From: Bacteroidota bacterium
GTDB lineage: Bacteria > Bacteroidota > Bacteroidia > Flavobacteriales > Weeksellaceae
Length of the DNA: 64,000 bases
Direction of reading: 5' to 3'
Assembly: GCA_023460855.1 (NCBI GenBank)
Contig: JAEWOS010000003.1
Coordinates: 248,001-312,000 of the forward strand
The notes below the pieces were generated by a model that worked only from the letters and a program-made list of their open reading frames with translations, was not told the origin of the DNA and ran no database searches. A program made the position numbers and the translations under genes. Every line of letters starts with the position of its first letter. Position 1 is the stretch's first letter. Positions 33,916-40,131 of the stretch are shown here, one piece after another.

Positions 33916-34800
33916 TTATCTGTTAAAATTTTTCCTGAATGTTTCAGGGGTGGTTTTTGTCGCGTTTTTGAAATATTTTCCAAAGTGCGAATTATCGGTA
34001 AAGCCGAGTTCCAGCGCAATCTGGCGAACCGGTAGTACGGTATGCGAAAGCAGTCTTTTTGCTTCCAGAATTACGCGGTTTCGGATTACAATTCCGGCTG
34101 ATTTTCCGAGTTTGTCTTTTACCAGCGCATTCAGGTAATTTGGCGTAATAGAAAGAGGTTCTGCATAATCTTTCGTGGTTTTTTTCTCACGAAAATACAT
34201 ATTCACCATCTTTCTGAATTCCTGCACCAAACGGTTTTTATGATCGTTGCTGCTTAGTTCCTGCTGCTGATTTCCGGAAGAAACCTCCATCTTAAGCACG
34301 CAGGTTTTCAAAAGCAGACAAATGATTTCGTTGGATGACATTTCCCCTTTTTCAAATTCCAGCTGAATATTTCTGCAGGTGTTCAGCCAGAACTGGAGAT
34401 CTTTATCGTCGATATCTGCATAAACCGGCAGATTTTCTACGGCCGTATCACTTTTTACCAGCTCGTTCCCGGTGTAAATCAGGTTATAAAACGTCTTCGA
34501 AAACAATATGATATATCCTTTTACATCGCTGTTGATATCCCAGGAATGAATCTGATCATAATTGATAAAGAACAGTCGGTTCGGCTTAATTTCAAATTCC
34601 TCGAAATCGATGATATGCGATCCTGAACCTTCCAGCGTAAGGATAAAAGTATAAAAATCGTGTCTGTGTGATTCTTTCAGATGTTCTGCCTCATTCAGAA
34701 AATGTTCAAAAGTGGAAAAACTGAAATCTACCACTTCATTATTCTCCGGAACGATATTCTTTATCGAATATTTTATTACTGATCCGTTTGTTTCCATCAT
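33916..34800 (-). CDS. AraC family transcriptional regulator
   Basis: About 294 residues. The N-terminal cupin-like sensor (SHRHDFYTFILTLEGSGSHIIDFEEFEIKPNRLFFINYDQIHSW) is followed by two HTH motifs at the C-terminus (TTKDYAEPLSITPNYLNALVKDKLGKSAG and VRQIALELGFTDNSHFGKYFKNATKTTPETFRKN). An upstream in-frame start at 34833 would lie across the -7 element, so the ATG at 34800 (MMETNGSVIKYS) is chosen. Its promoter carries a palindrome that recurs before the universal stress protein gene at 37377, suggesting autoregulation and control of both. Confidence 0.9.
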   Translation of the reverse strand: MMETNGSVIKYSIKNIVPENNEVVDFSFSTFEHFLNEAEHLKESHRHDFYTFILTLEGSGSHIIDFEEFEIKPNRLFFINYDQIHSWDINSDVKGYIILFSKTFYNLIYTGNELVKSDTAVENLPVYADIDDKDLQFWLNTCRNIQLEFEKGEMSSNEIICLLLKTCVLKMEVSSGNQQQELSSNDHKNRLVQEFRKMVNMYFREKKTTKDYAEPLSITPNYLNALVKDKLGKSAGIVIRNRVILEAKRLLSHTVLPVRQIALELGFTDNSHFGKYFKNATKTTPETFRKNFNR

Positions 34801-34814
34801 TAAATGAGATATTG

Positions 34815-34847
34815 CAAAGATAAAATACACCACAATGCAATTGTGGT
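34815..34847 (-). promoter_or_regulatory. AraC gene promoter with 19-bp palindromic operator
   Basis: -7 element TATCTTTG (34822-34815) lies next to a perfect 8-3-8 palindrome, ACCACAAT-GCA-ATTGTGGT, at 34829-34847. Six bases separate the -7 box from the palindrome, so a bound regulator would cover the region between -7 and -33. The same arrangement is present at 37390-37422. Confidence 0.7.
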
Positions 34848-34905
34848 ACAGTTTATCTGTAAAATGTTATAAATTATTTATGAATCGTGGTTTCTGCGTA
34901 AGTAA

Positions 34906-36024
34906 CTAACGCAAAACTGTTGCAGAACTTCCGGAGATATTCATTTTGAAATCTTCCTCGAGTTCCTTTTCCACGTAACCTGAGTTCATCAGCGCAAGCA
35001 ATGCCATATAGTTGATTCTGAACGGAATAAAATCCCCGACAGAATAATTTACCGCGCTTTCTTCTACATCCAGCACAACCATATCGCTGCTTCCGCCGAC
35101 GATCTGAAGTTTTTCATCGAGCGGCTGAATGTTGGCCGGCGAAAGATCGAGAAGCCCGACATCCACAATGGCGCGCATGGAATTTTTCGCCTTTCCAAAA
35201 CCACTAAAATCAACCATCTCACCGTTCAGGTTACTGCCTAAGGTTCCTTCCGGAATATTCGGCTTTTTCTTGATTTCAATAATTTCTGCATGAAGCGTGA
35301 ACACATCCTGATGCATTCCGTAAATAAATGAATCGTCATATACATTTGTTCCGAAATACAGCGTTTCGCCCACCCGGAAATGGTTAATGTACGACGGCAT
35401 CTCTTCATTCAGAATCAGCGGAATGGCCACCGAAGCTCCACCGGAAATATAAGGAATGGTGATTCCGAAATGCTCCTGAATTTCCATTCTGCACTCGTGA
35501 AGCGTTTTCATTTTTCCGTAATCCGGAAGAACACCGTTCATGCAGGTCAGATTGGTTCCGATACCTACTATTTTAATGTTTTTGAGATCGCGGATTTTTG
35601 TAAAGAAATCCAGCACCCTTTCCCGAACAACACCTTCGCGCAGCTCTCCCATTTCGATCATCACGACCACTTTATGGGTTTTATTGAGCGCTGCCGCTTT
35701 TTCTGAAATCAGCTTCAGCGTTTCTATTTCGGTATTGAAACTTACATCGGCGTGAGTCGCCACTTCGTCCGCAAACGTTAAAGGTGCGGGCTTGATGTAA
35801 ACGGTTTGTGCGTCAGGGTTGAGTTGCTTTATAGTCTTCAGGTTTGAAATTCTGGAGTCGCAAAATTCTTCGATCGGCAGTGCGAGAACTTCCTTCAGGA
35901 ACGTTTCGTTACCGCAAAGAACTTTGGTTACGATACTCCATTCTATATTTTTTTTCTTGAAAAGATCATTAAGAAAGTTGAAATTCTCCCTTAGTTTCTT
36001 TCTGTTTATTGTTATTACTGACAT
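34906..36024 (-). CDS. Alanine/ornithine racemase family PLP-dependent protein
   Basis: A 372-residue fold-type III PLP enzyme. Lys34 in VTKVLCGNETFLKEVL is the likely Schiff-base lysine. The barrel continues through IVGIGTNLTCMNGVLPDYGKM and YISGGASVAIPLILNEEMPSYINHFRVGETLYFGTN. It matches the ornithine/alanine racemase-like group that acts on free amino acids; the substrate is not settled. The ATG at 36024 is inside the GNAT gene's end, giving a 56-base overlap, so the two genes are tightly coupled. It is upstream of the AraC gene, whose promoter lies in the 72-base gap. Confidence 0.88.
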   Translation of the reverse strand: MSVITINRKKLRENFNFLNDLFKKKNIEWSIVTKVLCGNETFLKEVLALPIEEFCDSRISNLKTIKQLNPDAQTVYIKPAPLTFADEVATHADVSFNTEIETLKLISEKAAALNKTHKVVVMIEMGELREGVVRERVLDFFTKIRDLKNIKIVGIGTNLTCMNGVLPDYGKMKTLHECRMEIQEHFGITIPYISGGASVAIPLILNEEMPSYINHFRVGETLYFGTNVYDDSFIYGMHQDVFTLHAEIIEIKKKPNIPEGTLGSNLNGEMVDFSGFGKAKNSMRAIVDVGLLDLSPANIQPLDEKLQIVGGSSDMVVLDVEESAVNYSVGDFIPFRINYMALLALMNSGYVEKELEEDFKMNISGSSATVLR

Positions 36025-36463
36025 TTTTATCTTTTACGAGGCGCATCTCCAGATATTTGGAAGTGAAGCCTAATTTTTCATATAATTTTCTTGCGGGATT
36101 ATCGGGTTCGCAGTGCAGTGCAATATCGCCGTCGCACGTTTTGATGGTTTCCTCCATCAGTTTTTTTCCGATACCTTTTCCGCGGTACTGATCGTGCGTT
36201 GCGATGTAAACGAGAATATTTTCAGGAATGTATTTTCTCATTCCGGTACTGTTTACAACCACTGCTCCAACAATCTCTTTATCGACTTCAGCGACCAGCA
36301 GATGCCCGCCTTTTCCTTCGTCTTGGCCGGCGATATAATCGAGCGCGAGCAGTATGTCTTCGCGCGGATCACCGAATTCCTGTAAATGCTGATGCAGGAA
36401 TCCTGCAATTTCCTGTCGGTAAGACGAGGGTATGCGTGTATTTGAAAATTTTATTATTTGCAT
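35969..36463 (-). CDS. GNAT family N-acetyltransferase
   Basis: A 164-residue acetyltransferase. The GNAT core is present: KGGHLLVAEVDKEIVGAVVVN, then ILVYIATHDQYRGKGIGKKLMEETIKTC (Q/RxxGxG/A loop for acetyl-CoA) and CEPDNPARKLYEKLGFTSKYLEMRL. The last ~20 residues overlap the racemase start. Substrate unknown; linked by overlap to the racemase and by locus to the GNAT-nitrilase fusion, which suggests related amino-compound chemistry. Confidence 0.88.
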   Translation of the reverse strand: MQIIKFSNTRIPSSYRQEIAGFLHQHLQEFGDPREDILLALDYIAGQDEGKGGHLLVAEVDKEIVGAVVVNSTGMRKYIPENILVYIATHDQYRGKGIGKKLMEETIKTCDGDIALHCEPDNPARKLYEKLGFTSKYLEMRLVKDKNVSNNNKQKETKGEFQLS

Positions 36464-36510
36464 TTTGATTTTGATTTTAAGTTAATTGTTATGGAATCGT
36501 CCGGTTCAGT

Positions 36511-37377
36511 TTAAACTGCCGCGTGTTCCTTTTTATAGTACAGCACCGGAATTTTTGATTTATAAATCATGTTTTCCGTGAAGTTATTGGTGAATAGTTT
36601 TGTTGCGAGCTGATCCTCAGAAACATTTACTGCCACCAGATCGGAACCGCACTGATCGCAGGCCTGAAGAATTTCCTGTTCCGGATTCTTGGTGTTTACC
36701 ATTTCTTCATCCTGGAATTTCACATTCTGTTTCTTCAGTTTTACTTTCAGAATTTTGAGCGCGTTATTTACTGTCACGGCAGAATTCTTCATTTTACCTT
36801 CTGCAAGTCCGACAATCCGTACTTCCGCATTATTTTTCTGCGCAATCGGCAGCACCGTTTCCAGTTTTGCCATTACACCTTCAGTATCACGAACCGGATA
36901 GAGAAGTCTGGTGAATTTCGATTTTGTGAAACCAAAAGGAATCGTCATCACCGGAATATCGCTGTTGCTGATAATTTCATACGTGTTCGAGCTGATAAAT
37001 CCCGGTCTTTTCTTGGGATAATCAACACCCAGAACCACTAGATCGATTTTATTTTCAGCTGCGTAATCCGAGACACAGGTGGAAACGGTTCCGACACATG
37101 ACTGTGTTTCAATTTGAAGTCTTTTCTGTTGTCTGAATCTTTCCTTTTCCTTTTCCAGCTGCTCCTGAGACGATTCGATCAGTGAATTTCCGTGGTAGTA
37201 AAATTTTCCTGCGAGTGCAGATCCTGAACTCAGAACATTAGATTTTACCACGTTCAAAAGATGAATTTTCGCGGAATGTCTGCGTGCAATTGCTGCAGCT
37301 ACATTCAGGAAATTGCTGTTGTCCTTTGAAAAATCGACAGGTACCAGTATGTTTTTAATTTCATTTGCCATCATCAT
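36511..37377 (-). CDS. Tandem universal stress protein (two UspA domains)
   Basis: About 288 residues made of two UspA-like domains. Domain 1 begins IKNILVPVDFSKDNSNFLNVAAAIARRH and ends with SDIPVMTIPFG; domain 2 begins FTRLLYPVRDTEGVMAKLETVLPIAQ and ends SKIPVLYYKKE. Three consecutive ATGs (37377, 37374, 37371) open the gene; an in-frame TTG at 37392 overlaps the -7 element and is rejected. Usp proteins bind nucleotides or support stress survival. This one shares its promoter architecture with the AraC gene. It is 47 bases upstream of the GNAT gene. Confidence 0.9.
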   Translation of the reverse strand: MMMANEIKNILVPVDFSKDNSNFLNVAAAIARRHSAKIHLLNVVKSNVLSSGSALAGKFYYHGNSLIESSQEQLEKEKERFRQQKRLQIETQSCVGTVSTCVSDYAAENKIDLVVLGVDYPKKRPGFISSNTYEIISNSDIPVMTIPFGFTKSKFTRLLYPVRDTEGVMAKLETVLPIAQKNNAEVRIVGLAEGKMKNSAVTVNNALKILKVKLKKQNVKFQDEEMVNTKNPEQEILQACDQCGSDLVAVNVSEDQLATKLFTNNFTENMIYKSKIPVLYYKKEHAAV

Positions 37378-37389
37378 AATTTTAGAGTG

Positions 37390-37422
37390 CAAAGATAAAA
37401 TATACCATACCTAATCCATGGT
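37390..37422 (-). promoter_or_regulatory. Universal stress protein promoter with the ACCA-N11-TGGT operator
   Basis: -7 element TATCTTTG (37397-37390) and an inverted repeat ACCAT-N9-ATGGT at 37404-37422, six bases away. The 15 bases TGCAAAGATAAAATA on the plus strand (37388-37402) are identical to 34813-34827 of the AraC promoter, and the 19-bp operator starts and ends with the same ACCA and TGGT. Confidence 0.7.
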
Positions 37423-37699
37423 TCAAATAGAGGCTATCGTGGTATAATTTACTGATAACAGCCTGAAAACATAAGTTTTTGGGTGAATTCAGGGGTTTCG
37501 AAGAAAAAAAGAAATGTTTAAAGGGGTTGAATAGTGATAAATTCACCAATGACTATTGCACAATATGGCGGAAAAATGATTTCGAAGAGGCATAGTACGT
37601 CAAGATAGTGATCCTTCGCAGAATCTAAAATGACGCTTTATTGCACTTCAAGGACAACTACAGATTTCAAATTCTACCTCTAAGCAACGTTGAAATCGA
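37423..37699. other. Intergenic stretch without a recognised gene
   Basis: A second distant TGGTATA (37440-37446) mirrors TATACCA at 37401-37407. Otherwise I see no ORF, tRNA or terminator here before the tRNA terminator at 37700. Confidence 0.45.
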
Positions 37700-37740
37700 G
37701 ATAATAAAAATAAAACCACCTACAAAAAAAATGTAAGTGG
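37700..37740 (-). terminator. Rho-independent terminator of the tRNA gene
   Basis: Minus strand stem CCACTTAC / GTAGGTGG (one wobble), loop of T-rich bases, followed by TTTTATTTTTATT. It starts 14 bases past the tRNA 3' end. Confidence 0.75.
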
Positions 37741-37753
37741 CTGATTTTAAGAG

Positions 37754-37827
37754 TGGCCCAGCTTGGGCTCGAACCAAGGACTTGCTGATTATGAGTCAGC
37801 TACTCTAACCAACTGAGTTACAAGGCC
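37754..37827 (-). tRNA. tRNA with CAT anticodon, probably elongator tRNA-Met
   Basis: 74 bases on the minus strand form a full cloverleaf: acceptor GGCCTTG / CTGGGCC, D-arm ACTC..GAGT, anticodon stem GCTGA / TCAGC with loop CTCATAA (anticodon CAT), and T-arm CTTGG-TTCGAGC-CCAAG. Discriminator base A; CCA is not encoded. Acceptor position 6 to 67 is a T-T mismatch. The CAT anticodon with loop CTCATAA occurs in both elongator Met and lysidine-modified Ile2 tRNAs; I cannot fully separate them, but initiator features are absent. Confidence 0.92.
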
Positions 37828-37900
37828 AACTTTTATTGTTAATAATAGAAGTTTCAATTGGGTTTGCAAAAATACGGATTTTTGCAGAATCCTGAAAATT

Positions 37901-38299
37901 TTATGGCCTGTCCTGGCAAAGTTCCACCAAAACACCGTTCGTGGATTTCGGATGCAGGAACACGATTAACTTATTATCGGCACCGTCTTTCGGCGTTTCG
38001 GAGATAAACTGGAACCCGGCTTCTTTCAGGCGTGAAATTTCAGCGTGAATGTCTTCCACACCAAACGCGATATGATGTACACCTTCCGCCTTTTTATCGA
38101 GGAATTTTGCAATCGGACTTTCCACGTTCGAAGCTTCGAGTAATTCGATCTTGCTGTCGCCCAACTGATAAAAGGAGGTGGTAACACCTTCCCTTTCCAC
38201 GGCTTCATGTTTGTAATTCGGCTTTCCTAAAAGACGGGCAAATAAATCATCCGACAGCCCCAGATCTTTTACGGCAATGCCAATATGTTCAATTTTCAT
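37901..38299 (-). CDS. mce: Methylmalonyl-CoA epimerase
   Basis: A 132-residue glyoxalase-superfamily enzyme that interconverts the methylmalonyl-CoA epimers in propionate metabolism. Motifs: MKIEHIGIAVKDLGLSDDLF, TSFYQLGDSKIELLEAS, GVHHIAFGVEDIHAEI and LIVFLHPKSTNGVLVELCQ, with metal ligands His5, Gln47-region, His77-region and Glu128-region as usual. The mutase genes are not adjacent. It is divergent from rbfA across a 197-base GC-rich gap. Confidence 0.92.
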   Translation of the reverse strand: MKIEHIGIAVKDLGLSDDLFARLLGKPNYKHEAVEREGVTTSFYQLGDSKIELLEASNVESPIAKFLDKKAEGVHHIAFGVEDIHAEISRLKEAGFQFISETPKDGADNKLIVFLHPKSTNGVLVELCQDRP

Positions 38300-38330
38300 A
38301 GGAATAAAGTGGTTTTATAACTGCATTTGC

Positions 38331-38462
38331 GTGAGGGCGGAGGCAATTGTTGGAGTTCTTTGCAGATTGCCGTGGACACAGCCCGGAATCTGGAAAAGCG
38401 ACTTGCCGCAGACCAGCCTTTCCATGCAATGGCAAGCAGCGCAGGAGGAAAGGAGACGCCCC
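38331..38462. other. GC-rich structured intergenic element
   Basis: The 197-base gap between mce and rbfA contains a GC-rich block unlike neighbouring intergenic DNA. It has an outer pair GGGCG (38335-38339) / CGCCC (38457-38461), an inner stem GGCAAT (38342-38347) / ATTGCC (38366-38371) and a second stem CTTGCC (38402-38407) / GGCAAG (38431-38436) containing CCAT-GCA-ATGG. This could be a small structured RNA, a dispersed repeat, or both. I have a vague memory of similar spurious ORFs in related genomes but cannot verify it. Confidence 0.5.
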
Positions 38463-38484
38463 AAAAAATCTGAAACAAATGTAG

Positions 38485-38492
38485 TAAATTTG
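38485..38492 (+). promoter_or_regulatory. -7 promoter element of rbfA, probably leaderless
   Basis: TAAATTTG followed by CACC and the ATG at 38497. Exactly four bases separate TTTG and ATG, as in fmt and pssA. Confidence 0.6.
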
Positions 38493-38496
38493 CACC

Positions 38497-38859
38497 ATGA
38501 ACGAAAGCAACAGACAGAGAAAAGTAGCGCAGATTATACAGGAAGATTTTGCCGAACTGTTCCGCAAACAGGCTGCAGAAAGCAAACAGAATTTCCTGGT
38601 TTCCGTTTCGGACACGAAAGTTACTCCTGACCTGAGCATTGCGAAAATTTATCTTTCCATTTTTCCGCAGGAGTTCCGCAAACCGATAATGGCCGAGATT
38701 GAAGCGAATAAGTCGCAGTACCGGAATTTTCTCGGCAGCAAAATGTCCAAACAGGTGCGGATTATCCCGGAGCTTCAGTTCTACCTGGACACTTCCATGG
38801 ACGACGTTGAGCGAATAGACCGTGAACTTCGCGGCAAGGGCGACAACCCGATTCTGTAA
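38497..38859 (+). CDS. rbfA: 30S ribosome-binding factor RbfA
   Basis: A 120-residue KH-like protein needed for 16S rRNA 5'-end maturation and cold adaptation. The family start SNRQRKVAQIIQEDFAELFRKQA is followed by VSVSDTKVTPDLSIAKIYLSIFP and SKQVRIIPELQFYLDTSMDDVERID. Length normal. The TTG-start permease gene follows after 17 bases, so they share an operon. Confidence 0.95.
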   Translation: MNESNRQRKVAQIIQEDFAELFRKQAAESKQNFLVSVSDTKVTPDLSIAKIYLSIFPQEFRKPIMAEIEANKSQYRNFLGSKMSKQVRIIPELQFYLDTSMDDVERIDRELRGKGDNPIL

Positions 38860-38876
38860 CATTCTTTTCTCCTGAT

Positions 38877-40082
38877 TTGAAAAGCACGCCGTTTTATATA
38901 GCCCAAAGATATCTGATAGCCAGGAAAGGAAGCACTGCCGTAACCTTTATTACGTGGCTGGCAACGCTTGCGATGACGGTTGCTGTTGCAGCGATGTTCA
39001 TCATTATTTCTGTTTTTTCCGGACTCGAAGATCTGAACCGCGACCTGATCAGCAATCTTCATGCAGATCTTACCGTGAAAAGCAAACAGGGTAAAACGCT
39101 TTCAGACCTCCCAAACCTTACAAAAACACTTCAAGCCAATCCTGAAATTGCAAATTTTTCGTCGCTGATTGAGGAGAAAGTTTACATTGAATACGACGGG
39201 AAAGGTGATGTAGCAATACTTCGCGGAGTTGATTCTGCCTACACCTCGGTAAACCCGGTTCATAAAAATATTTTCTACGGCAGCTATCCGGATTTTCAGT
39301 ATCTGAATGAAGTGATCATGGAAAATGAACTGCTGAACAGACTTTCTGTACAAGTTGGAACAGGATCAGGGTACAGCGAAATTTTCATGCCGAAAGCAGG
39401 AACCGGACTCATCAGCAAAAAGGAAGACATCTTCAATCAAAAGGAAATTTTTGTTTCCGGTGTTTTCCCGGGAAATGACCAGCTGAACAATTATATCATC
39501 TCCCCTATCGAACTTGCGCAGCAACTGCTTGATCTTCCCAGAAAATCAGCCTATGAAATTGTGATTAAGCTAAGAAATCCGGAAAAAGCAGATCTCATCA
39601 AAGCGCAACTGCTCACAAATACTCAGAACAAATATCAGATCACTACAAAAAATGAGGAAAATGCTGCGTTCTGGAAGATGATTAATATTGAGAAGCTTTT
39701 TATCTATTTGATTTTCGCGCTCGTGATTTTTATTACCACTTTCAACCTTGCAGGTGCAATTATCATTCTTCAGCTCGACAAAAAGGAACAGGCAAAATCG
39801 CTGATTTCGCTCGGAGTTTCTTTTGCGGCGCTCAGGAGAACCTACTTTTACACGGGAATTCTGATCGTAATCGCAGGAATTGTAACCGGCTTGATTATCG
39901 GAACGGCAATCTGCTATCTGCAGCTTTCCACAGGCATTTTCATGGCGAACCAGAATATGCCGTTTCCGGTGCGTATTCAGTGGTATAATTATTTCATTGT
40001 TGCCGGAACTGCGGCTGCGTTTGGCTTCCTCGTTTCGTGGATTTTTTCGAAAATTAACAGGAGAAACATCAGTACAGCTTAG
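38877..40082 (+). CDS. FtsX-like permease (LolE/MacB-type ABC transporter permease)
   Basis: A 401-residue permease. A first membrane helix (GSTAVTFITWLATLAMTVAVAAMFIIISVFSGLE) precedes a ~200-residue periplasmic domain, and three helices close the protein (IEKLFIYLIFALVIFITTFNLAGAIIIL; RRTYFYTGILIVIAGIVTGLIIG; YNYFIVAGTAAAFGFLVSWIF). This matches the LolC/E-type subunit of lipoprotein release. Start codon is TTG at 38877, giving KSTPFYIAQRYLIARKGS, the usual family opening; no ATG is nearby. The ATPase partner is not adjacent. Confidence 0.85.
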   Translation: MKSTPFYIAQRYLIARKGSTAVTFITWLATLAMTVAVAAMFIIISVFSGLEDLNRDLISNLHADLTVKSKQGKTLSDLPNLTKTLQANPEIANFSSLIEEKVYIEYDGKGDVAILRGVDSAYTSVNPVHKNIFYGSYPDFQYLNEVIMENELLNRLSVQVGTGSGYSEIFMPKAGTGLISKKEDIFNQKEIFVSGVFPGNDQLNNYIISPIELAQQLLDLPRKSAYEIVIKLRNPEKADLIKAQLLTNTQNKYQITTKNEENAAFWKMINIEKLFIYLIFALVIFITTFNLAGAIIILQLDKKEQAKSLISLGVSFAALRRTYFYTGILIVIAGIVTGLIIGTAICYLQLSTGIFMANQNMPFPVRIQWYNYFIVAGTAAAFGFLVSWIFSKINRRNISTA

Positions 40083-40105
40083 CGGTTTTACTGATCTTTT
40101 TTGTG

Positions 40106-40113
40106 TAATTTTG
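40106..40113 (+). promoter_or_regulatory. -7 promoter element of the endonuclease I gene
   Basis: TAATTTTG followed by C, 18 bases before the ATG at 40132. Confidence 0.55.
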
Positions 40114-40131
40114 CAGTCCAATTTCAATAAG

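Noticed and set aside
37390..37446. TATACCA...TGGTATA long-spaced inverted repeat as a second operator
   Set aside because: The 32-base spacing is large and it shares half of the better-supported 19-bp site; kept only as a note.
38296..38862. Minus-strand ORF of 188 codons over rbfA and the mce-rbfA gap
   Set aside because: It runs antisense through rbfA and the GC-rich block, has no promoter or family pattern, and is explained by the base composition of the structured element.
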